DNA of 13,570 bases from Claveliimonas stercoravium (GCA_019117345.1 DWZW01000193.1:1-13570); one strand, 5' to 3'. Shown: positions 1 to 6,659, numbered from the stretch's first letter. Notes: generated from the letters alone by a model not told the origin. Translations and numbers: made by a program.

Positions 1-591
1 CAGGTGCAGGCTCTCCTGAAGAAGGCGGCAGCTGTGGATATCCAGATGATCTGCCCCCTTCACGGACCGGTGTGGAGGAGCGGTCTGTCCTGGTTCATGG
101 ACAAGTATGACAAGTGGAGCCGGTATGAGCCCGAGGATAAGGCTGTGGCCATCATCTACGGCTCCATCTACGGAAATACGGAGAATGCGGCGGACGCACT
201 TGCCTCCCGACTGACGGACAAGGGCGTGAAGGATGTGAAGATGTACGATGTGTCCCGGACTCATGTGTCAGAGCTCATTGCGGAGATATTCCGGTGCAGC
301 CATGTGGTGCTGGCGTGCTCCACATACAACGGGGGCATCTACCCGCCCATGGCCGACCTGCTTGAGGATATGAAGGCACTCTCTGTGCAGAACAGGACTG
401 TGGCTCTCATGGAAAACGGCACCTGGGCGGCCGCATCCGGCCGGCTTATCACGGCAAAGCTGGAAGAGATGAAGAATATCACTCTCCTGGACACAAAGAT
501 TTCCATCAGGTCCGCACTCCAGAACGGAAGAGAGACTGAGCTGGACGCATTTGCGCAGCAGATCGTGGAGGAGATGCAGGATGGAGAGTAA
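1..591 (+). CDS. A-type flavodiiron protein (FprA-like), C-terminal part; 5' end outside the window
   Basis: This is the C-terminal portion of a flavodiiron protein, a cytoplasmic enzyme that reduces O2 to water and/or NO to N2O with electrons from rubredoxin or ferredoxin. The reading frame is open from base 1, so the metallo-beta-lactamase-like diiron half lies mostly upstream. Its last piece is visible as CPLHGPVWR (residues 18-26 of the visible part), where the His is the expected final diiron ligand. A flavodoxin-like FMN domain starts at about residue 50, with the phosphate-binding loop YGSIYGNTENAA followed by a second FMN-contact stretch, CSTYNGGIYPP. There is no C-terminal rubredoxin extension. 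The stop codon overlaps the start of the next gene by 11 bases, which implies translational coupling. The family call is confident; O2 versus NO preference cannot be read from the sequence. Confidence 0.92.
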   Translation, partial: QVQALLKKAAAVDIQMICPLHGPVWRSGLSWFMDKYDKWSRYEPEDKAVAIIYGSIYGNTENAADALASRLTDKGVKDVKMYDVSRTHVSELIAEIFRCSHVVLACSTYNGGIYPPMADLLEDMKALSVQNRTVALMENGTWAAASGRLITAKLEEMKNITLLDTKISIRSALQNGRETELDAFAQQIVEEMQDGE

Positions 592-826
592 AGTAGTGGT
601 GGTCAGCATCATCGTCAGGGACGAGGAGGCTGCTGCGGCGGTGAATGACCTGCTCCACGAGTACAGACAGTACATCGTGGGCAGGATGGGCATTCCCTAC
701 CGCCAGAGAAATGTGTCTATCATCAGTGTGGTGATGGACGCGCCGGGAGAGGTGGCCAGCGCGCTCTCCGGCAAGCTTGGCATGCAGCCCGGTGTGACGG
801 CAAAGACGCTGACGGCAAAGGTATAA
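581..826 (+). CDS. TM1266-like iron-only hydrogenase system putative regulator
   Basis: An 81-residue protein of the small ACT/NikR-C-like family typified by Thermotoga maritima TM1266, usually annotated as a putative regulator of the iron-only hydrogenase system. Family hallmarks visible are the beta strand VVVVSIIVRD at residues 4-13, the segment LLHEYRQYIVGRMGIPYR in the middle, the strand VSIISVVMDAP, and a C-terminal stretch LSGKLGMQPGV. The length matches the family. The ATG at 581 is chosen because it lies inside the end of the flavodiiron gene, whose GGAGGAGATG stretch supplies a ribosome binding site, and because it places the first beta strand right at the N-terminus as in relatives. 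The protein has no DNA-binding domain, so it probably acts as a ligand-sensing partner. Pairing with a flavodiiron protein suggests a role in redox or H2 metabolism (inference). Confidence 0.85.
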   Translation: MESKVVVVSIIVRDEEAAAAVNDLLHEYRQYIVGRMGIPYRQRNVSIISVVMDAPGEVASALSGKLGMQPGVTAKTLTAKV

Positions 827-873
827 ATACTGGCGCGAGGATATGGCTGGTTCCCAATGACGGGAGCTCTCCA

Positions 874-926
874 GGCTGTCTCCGGGATGATTTCCCGGGA
901 CGGCCCGGCGGGCTTCCGTTTTTTTT
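874..926 (+). terminator. Strong hairpin plus T8 tract between the regulator gene and dapF
   Basis: Bases 874-887 (GGCTGTCTCCGGGA) pair with 893-905 (TCCCGGGACGGCC) to give about 13 base pairs with one bulged T and a 5-base loop. A second small G+C-rich hairpin (901-918, CGG-CCC/GGG-CCG) sits directly before eight T residues at 919-926. This is either the intrinsic terminator of the flavodiiron operon or the expression platform of a structured leader for dapF. The main hairpin is about 13 bases away from the T tract, which is unusual for a simple terminator. If transcription stops here, dapF needs its own promoter; the best candidate I see (TTCTAA at 941 and TATATA at 965) is weak. I could not match this leader to a known riboswitch class. 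Confidence 0.5.
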
Positions 927-1011
927 CGTGGAAGGCGCACTTCTAAAACAGGTGGCTGCGGCCGTATATATGAAACAAGAAGGACTACAAGCCAGGAGGC
1001 AGAGGCGTGCT

Positions 1012-1854
1012 ATGAGGTTTGCGAAAATGCAGGGCACGGGGAATGACTATATCTATGTGAACTGTCTGGAGGAGGTGGTCAACGAGCCGGATATCCTTGC
1101 CAGGCGCCTGAGCGACCGGCATTTCGGCGTGGGTGCGGACGGCCTCGTCTTGATCCGCCCTTCCGGAAGAGCGGATTTTGCTATGGAGATCTACAATGCG
1201 GACGGTTCCCGGGGAGAGATGTGCGGGAACGGCATCCGCTGTCTCGGAAAATATGTGTACGACAGGGGACTCACAGATAAGAGAGAGCTGGATATACAGA
1301 CCGGGTCCGGCACCCGGCATCTTCGGCTTTTCCCGGGGGAGGGGGACGGAGCAGGCGGCGAGATCCGCATGGTGGAGGTGAATATGGGGAAGCCTGTCCT
1401 GGAGGCGGACCAGGTGCCCGCCATCTCGGAGCACACCTGCATGGTACATGAGCCCGTGCGGGTTGGCGGTGTGGAGTATCCGATGACGGCAGTCTCCATG
1501 GGAAATCCTCATGCGGTCATTTTCACGGGCCATGTGAGGGGGATCGACCTGCAGCGGCTGGGGCCGTCTATAGAGTACCACGGCCGCTTTCCCAGGCGGG
1601 TGAATGTGGAGTTCGCCCAGGTGGAGGACCGTGGGACTGCCAGGGTGCGGGTGTGGGAGAGGGGGAGCGGGGAGACCCTTTCCTGCGGCACCGGGGCCTG
1701 CGCGGTTCTTGTGGCTGGTGTATTAAATGACTTGACAGACCGCCAGGTTACGGTAAAATTAATAGGAGGAGACCTGCTGGCGGAGTGGAGGGAGGAAACC
1801 GGTGAGATTCTGCTGACAGGGCCCGCTGTCCATGTGTTTGACGGCGAGGTATAA
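1012..1854 (+). CDS. dapF: Diaminopimelate epimerase
   Basis: DapF interconverts LL- and meso-diaminopimelate in the cytoplasm; meso-DAP goes to lysine and to peptidoglycan. The 280-residue length is normal. The N-terminal strand MRFAKMQGTGNDYIYVN is typical of the family. Both catalytic cysteines of this cofactor-independent racemase are present: GEMCGNGIRC in the N-terminal half and SCGTGACA in the C-terminal half, so the enzyme should be active. The start at 1012 is preferred because an AGGAGG ends 12 bases before it and the family normally begins here; an in-frame ATG at 970 would add a charged, non-conserved extension. It lies 31 bases upstream of dapL, so the two probably form one operon for the last two steps of the aminotransferase variant of DAP synthesis. 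Confidence 0.96.
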   Translation: MRFAKMQGTGNDYIYVNCLEEVVNEPDILARRLSDRHFGVGADGLVLIRPSGRADFAMEIYNADGSRGEMCGNGIRCLGKYVYDRGLTDKRELDIQTGSGTRHLRLFPGEGDGAGGEIRMVEVNMGKPVLEADQVPAISEHTCMVHEPVRVGGVEYPMTAVSMGNPHAVIFTGHVRGIDLQRLGPSIEYHGRFPRRVNVEFAQVEDRGTARVRVWERGSGETLSCGTGACAVLVAGVLNDLTDRQVTVKLIGGDLLAEWREETGEILLTGPAVHVFDGEV

Positions 1855-1885
1855 AAGATAGTAAAAGATAAGGAGAATACAAGAG

Positions 1886-3100
1886 ATGTTCAAAGTAAAT
1901 GAAGATTATCTGAAACTGCCCGGCAGTTACCTTTTTTCAACCATCGGAAAGAAGGTGTCAGCTTACCAGGAGGCGAATCCGGAGAAATCCATCATCCGCC
2001 TGGGTATAGGCGATGTGACCCAGCCGCTGGCTCCGGCCATCATCGACGCGCTCCACGGCGCGGTTGACGAGATGGCTCACGCGGAGACCTTTCACGGCTA
2101 TGCGCCGGACCTTGGCTACGAGTTCCTGCGCAGTGCCATGGCGAAAAATGACTACCAGGACAGGGGCTGCGACATTAAGGCGGACGAGATATTTATCTCC
2201 GACGGCGCAAAGTGTGACTCCGGAAATATCCAGGAGATTTTTGCAAAGGACAATAGGATTGCTGTGTGTGACCCTGTGTACCCGGTGTACGTGGACACAA
2301 ATGTCATGGCGGGCCGCACAGGCACCTATGACCCGAAGACAGAGACATGGAGCGATGTGATCTACATGCCCTGCACAAAGGAGACAAATTTTGCTCCGGA
2401 GCTTCCGAAGGAGACACCGGACATCATTTATCTGTGCTTCCCCAACAACCCCACAGGCTCCACCATCACAAAGGCACAGCTCCAGGAGTGGGTGGACTAC
2501 GCCAACAGGGTGGGCGCTGTCATCATCTACGATGCGGCCTATGAGGCATATATTTCCGAGGAGGGTGTTCCACACACTATCTACGAGTGTGAGGGGGCAA
2601 GGACCTGTGCCATCGAGCTGCGCAGCTTCTCCAAGAACGCAGGATTTACAGGCGTGCGCTTGGGAGCCACCATTGTCCCGAAAGACATTAAGTCCGGCGA
2701 TGTGATGCTCCACTCTCTGTGGGCAAGACGCCATGGCACAAAGTACAACGGCGCGCCCTACATCGTGCAGAAGGCCGGTGAGGCTGTCTACTCTGAGGCA
2801 GGAAAAGCACAGCTGAAAGAGCAGGTGGCTTACTACATGAACAATGCAAAAGTCATCTATCAGGGACTGAAGGATGCGGGCTACAACGTATCCGGCGGCG
2901 TCAACGCCCCGTACATCTGGCTGGAGACACCGGCCGGCATGACATCCTGGCAGTTCTTCGACCACCTGCTGGAGAATGCCGGCGTAGTGGGGACGCCGGG
3001 CTCAGGCTTTGGCCCCAGCGGAGAAGGCTACTTCCGGCTGACCGCCTTCGGCTCCTATGAGAACACAGTGGCGGCCATTGATAGGATAAAGAAAATGTAA
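1886..3100 (+). CDS. dapL: LL-diaminopimelate aminotransferase
   Basis: A 404-residue PLP-dependent fold-type I aminotransferase that converts tetrahydrodipicolinate plus glutamate directly to LL-diaminopimelate, bypassing the succinylase or acetylase steps. The N-terminus (MFKVNEDYLKLPGSYLFSTI) and length are typical of DapL rather than of generic aspartate aminotransferases. The substrate and cofactor landmarks are visible: CFPNNPTG at 184-191, the cofactor-contacting IYDAAYE at 214-220, and the Schiff-base lysine K250 in SFSKNAGFTGVR. A ribosome binding site AAGGAG at 1870 sits 10 bases before the ATG. Its partner dapF lies directly upstream, and together they supply meso-DAP. A long palindrome begins four bases after the stop and may end the transcript. 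Confidence 0.96.
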   Translation: MFKVNEDYLKLPGSYLFSTIGKKVSAYQEANPEKSIIRLGIGDVTQPLAPAIIDALHGAVDEMAHAETFHGYAPDLGYEFLRSAMAKNDYQDRGCDIKADEIFISDGAKCDSGNIQEIFAKDNRIAVCDPVYPVYVDTNVMAGRTGTYDPKTETWSDVIYMPCTKETNFAPELPKETPDIIYLCFPNNPTGSTITKAQLQEWVDYANRVGAVIIYDAAYEAYISEEGVPHTIYECEGARTCAIELRSFSKNAGFTGVRLGATIVPKDIKSGDVMLHSLWARRHGTKYNGAPYIVQKAGEAVYSEAGKAQLKEQVAYYMNNAKVIYQGLKDAGYNVSGGVNAPYIWLETPAGMTSWQFFDHLLENAGVVGTPGSGFGPSGEGYFRLTAFGSYENTVAAIDRIKKM

Positions 3101-3103
3101 TCG

Positions 3104-3148
3104 TAATCGGGGACGTGATCCTTTTAAAAAGGATCACGTCCCCGATTA
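3104..3148. repeat. 45-base near-perfect palindrome downstream of dapL (possible terminator or dispersed palindromic repeat)
   Basis: Two 22-base arms (3104-3125 and 3127-3148) are exact reverse complements around a single central A; the core reads GGGGACGTGATCC...GGATCACGTCCCC with an A+T-only centre. As RNA it would form a very long hairpin just after the dapL stop. Only a short T-rich stretch (TCTTTTG) follows, so termination is plausible but the shape is not classical. Perfect arms with G/C-rich GGGGAC...GTCCCC ends are more reminiscent of a dispersed palindromic (REP-like) element. I see no second copy in this window. The 133 bases to its right (3149-3281) hold no gene that I can support. 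Confidence 0.75.
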
Positions 3149-3281
3149 TCTTTTGTGGTGGGGAATTGTGTGAATTGTGACCGGGAGGGACACACTTTCG
3201 CATTGGTTTTGCTGGAATATAGAGGAGTGGTCAGCCAATACGGGGAGACACAGCTTTGACAATTGAGAAAAAAGTGGACAC

Positions 3282-3675
3282 TCAAAATAGAGGCTGCCTG
3301 TAATAGTCCCTGACGCCGATGCCGATAGTGGCCCAATAGTTTGCTTTTTTCATCTCGTCTTCGATTTCGGCTTCATCCATCGGCTTTCCGTCCGCATTGG
3401 CTTCCGCTATCATATCCTCCACATCTTCGGGAATAGAGGGGCGATATATTCCAACGCTGATATTTAGAAACCCATAAGAATATCCGTCCTCGCTATCGTC
3501 AATCTCCCCCTGATTTTCTTCGTTGAGTACATTGTACAAAGTATCTGCCGTGCATTTCCTCCGTCTGAATGTTCAAATGTTTTCGATCATTTATCTTTTG
3601 CTCAGTAACTGCTGTCCACAGTATGATTCTGTCTTCTTGATCGTACAATAAAAAGATATGCAGATTTCCTGTCAC
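3282..3675 (-). pseudogene. Frameshifted remnant of an unrecognised small acidic protein gene
   Basis: Two minus-strand frames join into what looks like one protein. The upstream part can start at a GTG at 3675 and reads TGNLHIFLLYDQEDRIIL and on to MHGRYF. The downstream part (3539-3282) reads YNVLNEENQGEIDDSEDGYS and ends DYYRQPLF. The switch falls in the TTT run at 3538-3540 (minus-strand TACTTTGTAC): removing one T would give a continuous protein of about 130 residues. The second half is acidic and amphipathic and looks genuinely coding, with an alternating Glu/Asp/Ala helix (EDVEDMIAEANADG). A GGAGG precedes the internal ATG at 3555, so a shorter product may once have begun there. No family recognised. 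Codons are more A+T-rich than in the flanking operons, consistent with acquired or decaying DNA. Confidence 0.5.
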
Positions 3676-3754
3676 TGCATACCTTTGAAAACGGATGTAC
3701 GGCGGTTGTATCCACAAAACTGAAAATGAAAAAGCAACCGGCTTTCTGATTTTA

Positions 3755-3787
3755 GAAAAAAGAAAATCCCCCGTGAAAACGAGGGAT
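3755..3787 (-). terminator. Intrinsic terminator of the tRNA transcript
   Basis: On the minus strand, ATCCCTCG (3787-3780) pairs with CGGGGGAT (3773-3766) across a 6-base loop, giving 8 pairs including one G-U. A T-rich tract TTTCTTTTTT follows (3765-3755 on the plus strand as A residues). It sits three bases after the tRNA-Pro 3' end, exactly where a terminator for the tRNA unit is expected. Confidence 0.85.
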
Positions 3788-3790
3788 AAG

Positions 3791-3864
<74 letters not shown>

Positions 3865-3918
3865 TTGATATTGACCGAAACTTCCTTTTACAGAAGTTCC
3901 GGTGCCCCTGCCAAGGAA

Positions 3919-3989
3919 CTACGGATAGAGGACTCGAACCTCTACTAACAGAGTCAGAGTCTGCTGTGCTGCCATTACACCAATCCGCA
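3919..3989 (-). tRNA. tRNA-Gln (anticodon CTG)
   Basis: A minus-strand cloverleaf with acceptor TGCGGAT/ATCCGTA (one G-U), discriminator G as is usual for glutamine tRNAs, anticodon stem GCAGA/TCTGT and loop CTCTGAC, giving anticodon CTG for codon CAG. The T-arm contains GGTTCGAGTCC. The CCA end is not encoded. It is the first gene of the tRNA unit, about 36 bases after the predicted transcription start. The spacer to tRNA-Pro contains a small AACTTC/GAAGTT hairpin that might guide processing. Confidence 0.95.
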
Positions 3990-4031
3990 TTACTAAGCTT
4001 CTGTGTTCGTTTTGTTCAGCGAACAAATATT

Positions 4032-4059
4032 ATTATAGCAGGCTTTTCCAAAAATGCAA
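4032..4059 (-). promoter_or_regulatory. Sigma-A-type promoter for the tRNA-Gln/tRNA-Pro unit
   Basis: On the minus strand TTGCAT (4059-4054) and a consensus TATAAT (4037-4032) are separated by 16 bases, and the surrounding DNA is A+T-rich. Transcription would start near 4025, upstream of tRNA-Gln. A near-consensus box so close to a stable RNA gene is what is expected for tRNA operons. Confidence 0.85.
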
Positions 4060-4133
4060 GCACTTTTTTGAATTTTTTTCTTTTTCTCTTTTGGGGAATG
4101 CCAATCTGTTATACCGTGAGTAAAAATGAGAGA

Positions 4134-4157
4134 GGAGAGACCAATTCCGGCCTCTCC
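4134..4157 (-). terminator. Possible terminator downstream of the aldo/keto reductase gene
   Basis: GGAGAG (4134-4139) and CTCTCC (4152-4157) form a hairpin, extended by CC/GG after one mismatch. On the minus strand it is followed, after about eight bases, by a T5 run (A residues at 4122-4126). It lies about 110 bases past the reductase stop and between two minus-strand units, so it could end the reductase transcript before the tRNA promoter. The T run is displaced, so the call is weak. Confidence 0.35.
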
Positions 4158-4267
4158 CTTTTCGGATGCTGCTTATGATATATCACTCCGGCGCACTCGG
4201 GTGTTCTGTTCTGCGATGACAACGTGCTGCGGAAAACAGAGTAAAAAGACCGGTCAAACTCCGCAGA

Positions 4268-5371
4268 TCAGCGAAGCTCTGCATATTTTTTCATGACAGC
4301 AGGAATGTTGATCCTCTGGGGGCACCTCTTCGCACAAGCTCCGCACTGGAGACAGGCCTCCGGGCCCTTTATCTGAGTCAGCTGGAACAGCTTCCACGGC
4401 TCCCCGCCGACAGTAAGTTCATTGTAGCCCTGGATCAGAGCCGGGATATCCAGATCCGCCGGGCAGACGGGACAGCAGTAGCGGCAGGAGGAGCAGGGGA
4501 CGCCAAAGGAATCCCGGAAAGCATTTACTGCCCTTTCCAGCGCTGTACGTTCTGCTGCGGAGAGTGCGTTGGACTCACTGAATACCTCTGCATTTGCACG
4601 GACCTCCTGGGGAGAGGACATGCCGCTGAGGACGCACTGCACATTGTCCAGCCCCATCAGATAGCGGAAGGACCAGGAGGGGATTGACTGTCCCGGTGCG
4701 GCGGCATGCAGGATGTCCTCCGCCTCCTGGCTTAAGTGTACGAGGCGGCCGCCCTTCAGAGGCTCCATGACCCAGACCGGGATATTGTGTTCAGCCAGGA
4801 TCTCGTACTGACGTCTGCCGTCCAGCATTGTCCAGTCCAGGTAATTGAGCTGGATCAAAGCCATGTCAAAGCCGGGGTGCCACTGAAGGAATTTTTCCAG
4901 CCCATCCGGCGCCGCATGGGAAGAAAAGCCGAGATAGCGGATCCGGCCGGCTTCCTTCTGTTTGAGCAGGTAGCCTATATAATCCCGCTCCGGGTCCATA
5001 TAGTCGTCGAAAAACTGTTCCTGCACGCTGTGCAGCATGTAAAAGTCAAAATACTCTGTCCGGCAGCGCGCAAGCTGCTCCTCAAAGACATGGTCCAGAT
5101 CAGTCCGGGCTCCCACATAAAACTTGGAGGACAGATAGTAGCTGTCGCGGGGATGGCGGGACAGTGCTTCGCCGAGAAATCTCTCGGAGTCAGTATTGTG
5201 GTAGGTGAAGGCAGTATCGAAAAAGTTGATCCCTTCGATGAAGGCCTGGTCGATCACTTCCATTGCCCCTGTGCGGTCAATGGAGGCTGCGTTTCCGGGC
5301 ACGGTGGGGAGCCGCAGGCTTCCCAGACCCAGTGCGGAGATCTTGTTTCCTCTAAACTCTTTATAATACAT
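4268..5371 (-). CDS. Aldo/keto reductase with C-terminal 4Fe-4S ferredoxin domain
   Basis: A 367-residue cytoplasmic oxidoreductase. Residues 1-285 form an aldo/keto reductase barrel with the catalytic tetrad visible: D52 and Y57 in FDTAFTYHNTDSE, K83 in SSKF, and H114 in YMLHS. The tail carries two clusters of the CxxCxxCxxxC type: C293/C296/C299/C303 and C340/C343/C346/C350, each ending in CP. The family is common in anaerobic Firmicutes; substrates are mostly unknown and the Fe-S tail suggests ferredoxin-linked electron transfer (inference). The ATG at 5371 is preferred because AAAGGAG lies 10 bases before it; an upstream extension to 5407 adds non-conserved residues. It lies 92 bases downstream of the tetR-type gene on the same strand, so the two may be co-transcribed. 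Confidence 0.92.
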   Translation of the reverse strand: MYYKEFRGNKISALGLGSLRLPTVPGNAASIDRTGAMEVIDQAFIEGINFFDTAFTYHNTDSERFLGEALSRHPRDSYYLSSKFYVGARTDLDHVFEEQLARCRTEYFDFYMLHSVQEQFFDDYMDPERDYIGYLLKQKEAGRIRYLGFSSHAAPDGLEKFLQWHPGFDMALIQLNYLDWTMLDGRRQYEILAEHNIPVWVMEPLKGGRLVHLSQEAEDILHAAAPGQSIPSWSFRYLMGLDNVQCVLSGMSSPQEVRANAEVFSESNALSAAERTALERAVNAFRDSFGVPCSSCRYCCPVCPADLDIPALIQGYNELTVGGEPWKLFQLTQIKGPEACLQCGACAKRCPQRINIPAVMKKYAELR

Positions 5372-5463
5372 GACAGGACAGCTCCTTTCTGAAAATTGAC
5401 ACATCATGGAAAATATGGAGGCTTCTTTCCTGTGACAGAAGTCTCTTTAAACCGGGGAAACTT

Positions 5464-6081
5464 TCATGACAGAGGACTCCTCAAAAAATTCAACGAGCCC
5501 GCCGGATTTTCCGTCCCCTTCTCCAACAGCAGGATGAGTGCGTTGATGGTCCGCTCGATGTCCTCCTTTGAGGAGGGGACAAGGGAGTTGTCGAACTTGA
5601 CTGCCAGGACGATCAGCACGATCTCGGCCAGGCCGTCGGGATCGCTGAAGTGGATATCTCCTGTCTCTACACCCTGCCGGATGATCTCCGCCAGGACGGG
5701 CTTTAGCTCTGTGATGATGTGGTTGACGTACTTCTGGCGGAGGAAGACCTTCTCCTGGGTGTCGGAGCCAGCCCGCTCCTCAGACTTGAGGAACTCGGAG
5801 GAGGAGCTGCGGCAGGCCTGGAAGATCATAGCCATCCTGGTGAAGGGCGAGATTTCCGTCTGGTCTGCCAGGTCCTTCGCGGTCCGGAGAGGCTTCTCGT
5901 AATTCCGCTCCACAAGGGCGTCCAGGATAGCGTCCTTGGAGGGGAAATAGTAGTAGATGCTCCCCTTGCCGATGCCTGCGGTCTGGGCGATGTCGCTGAC
6001 AGAGATGGTCTGCATTTTCTGATTTTTCAAAAGCTCCTGGAGAGCGTCCAGGATCCTGTTGTATTTCAGTTGATTTGGCAT
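5464..6081 (-). CDS. TetR/AcrR-family transcriptional regulator
   Basis: A 205-residue repressor-type protein. The N-terminal helix-turn-helix is canonical: RILDALQELL, then ISVSDIAQTAGIGKGSIYYYF at about residues 25-45, followed by KDAILDALVERNY. The remaining helices form the ligand-binding and dimerisation domain, which is not conserved enough to predict the inducer. The ATG at 6081 is chosen because AAAGGTGA lies about six bases upstream and the HTH then begins at the normal distance. It is transcribed divergently from the SCP2/hydrolase/condensation/ACP/ligase operon, separated by 239 bases that contain two operator-like sites over the operon promoter, so it is the likely local repressor of that operon, with an acyl or lipid-like ligand as a reasonable guess. 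Confidence 0.94.
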   Translation of the reverse strand: MPNQLKYNRILDALQELLKNQKMQTISVSDIAQTAGIGKGSIYYYFPSKDAILDALVERNYEKPLRTAKDLADQTEISPFTRMAMIFQACRSSSSEFLKSEERAGSDTQEKVFLRQKYVNHIITELKPVLAEIIRQGVETGDIHFSDPDGLAEIVLIVLAVKFDNSLVPSSKEDIERTINALILLLEKGTENPAGSLNFLRSPLS

Positions 6082-6141
6082 GTGTGTCACCTTTCCTTCC
6101 GGTCCTTCCCGCTGGTACCCGCCTGCATGAATCCAACATAC

Positions 6142-6171
6142 AATATACCACAGAACGGGGGTGCGGGCCAA
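6142..6171 (-). promoter_or_regulatory. Candidate promoter of the tetR-type gene
   Basis: On the minus strand TTGGCC (6171-6166) and TATATT (6147-6142) are 18 bases apart, and the -10 is preceded by TGG (extended -10 type). The -35 region overlaps GTTGGCC, which resembles the right half (GTTGGTC) of the operator-like site on the operon side, so weak autoregulation is possible. Moderate support only. Confidence 0.45.
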
Positions 6172-6228
6172 CTGTAAAAACGCACAAAAAACAGAAAAAA
6201 CAGGGCTGTATTTTGAGGGTAACGATAG

Positions 6229-6257
6229 TTGACCACTGGCCGAAAAGATGTTACTCT
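6229..6257 (+). promoter_or_regulatory. Promoter of the SCP2-hydrolase-condensation-ACP-ligase operon
   Basis: TTGACC (6229-6234) and TACTCT (6252-6257) are spaced by exactly 17 bases. The predicted start near 6264 leaves a leader of about 57 bases to the first gene at 6321. The -35 box is embedded in an operator-like site, which points to repression. Confidence 0.7.
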
Positions 6258-6285
6258 AACAGGGAAAAGGATATGACCGTTGGTC
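6231..6285 (+). promoter_or_regulatory. Two TetR-type operator-like sites flanking the operon promoter
   Basis: Site 1, GACCACTGGCC (6231-6241), overlaps the -35 box; site 2, GACCGTTGGTC (6275-6285), lies just after the predicted start. Both have the form TGACC-N3-GGYC followed by GAAAA, and site 2 is an exact inverted repeat with a 3-base centre. Their 44-base spacing is close to four helical turns. One site over the -35 and one after the start, next to a divergent tetR-type gene, is a classical repressor layout. Binding by this particular regulator is inferred. Confidence 0.6.
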
Positions 6286-6320
6286 GAAAAAGAGAGAAAA
6301 CGGTCGAGAAGGAGGATGCT

Positions 6321-6659
6321 ATGACCTACGCAGATATGTTTTCAAAGGTAAAGGGCATGCTGATGGATGCTGATGTCAGCGATATCCACGAGCATCTGGC
6401 ATACCAGTTCAACATCACCGGTGAGGCGGAAGGGATCTTTTACGCGGAGGTGAAGGACGGGCAGCTCTATGTGGAGCCCTACGAGTATTTTGACAGGGAC
6501 GTCATGTTTACCTGCTCCGCGGAGACACTGTTCAAGATCGCGGACGGAAAGACGGACCCCATCCTTGCGGTGACGCTTGGAAAACTGAAGGTGGAAGGCA
6601 ATATCGATAAAGCTATAAAACTGAAGGATCTGATCAACAGCAAGAAGAAAAGCAGGTGA
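6321..6659 (+). CDS. SCP2 sterol-binding-domain protein (small lipid-binding protein)
   Basis: A 112-residue protein resembling the SCP2 fold (sterol carrier protein 2-like): N-terminal helices, then strands with the core YQFNITGEAEGIFYAEVKDG at about residues 29-48, and the C-terminal signature FKIADGKTDPILAVTLGKLKVEGNIDKAIKLKDL, in which the KTDP...GKLKVEG pattern is typical. SCP2 domains bind fatty acyl chains or other lipids in a hydrophobic tunnel. A GAAGGAGG ribosome binding site just before the ATG at 6321 decides the start over upstream in-frame starts that would read through the operator site. It is the first gene of the operon and five bases before the hydrolase start. A role presenting or sequestering the lipid substrate or product of the downstream enzymes is inferred. 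Confidence 0.85.
   Translation: MTYADMFSKVKGMLMDADVSDIHEHLAYQFNITGEAEGIFYAEVKDGQLYVEPYEYFDRDVMFTCSAETLFKIADGKTDPILAVTLGKLKVEGNIDKAIKLKDLINSKKKSR

Noticed and set aside
827..1011. Lysine riboswitch before dapF
   Set aside because: The expected lysine-aptamer sequence blocks are missing and the interval is short for aptamer plus expression platform.
1958..2965. 335-codon minus-strand open frame opposite dapL
   Set aside because: dapL is a full-length, motif-complete gene on the other strand; the antisense frame shows no motif or ribosome binding site.
3256..3290. TTGACA as a plus-strand promoter
   Set aside because: No acceptable -10 box at 16-18 bases, and no plus-strand gene follows.
3966..4178. 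70-codon plus-strand frame over the tRNA-Gln promoter
   Set aside because: It overlaps tRNA-Gln and its promoter, is Phe/Leu-rich from A+T-rich DNA, and lacks a ribosome binding site.
4179..4267. Palindrome GACCGGTC plus T5 as terminator right after the reductase
   Set aside because: The stem is only four base pairs with no loop; too weak to support.
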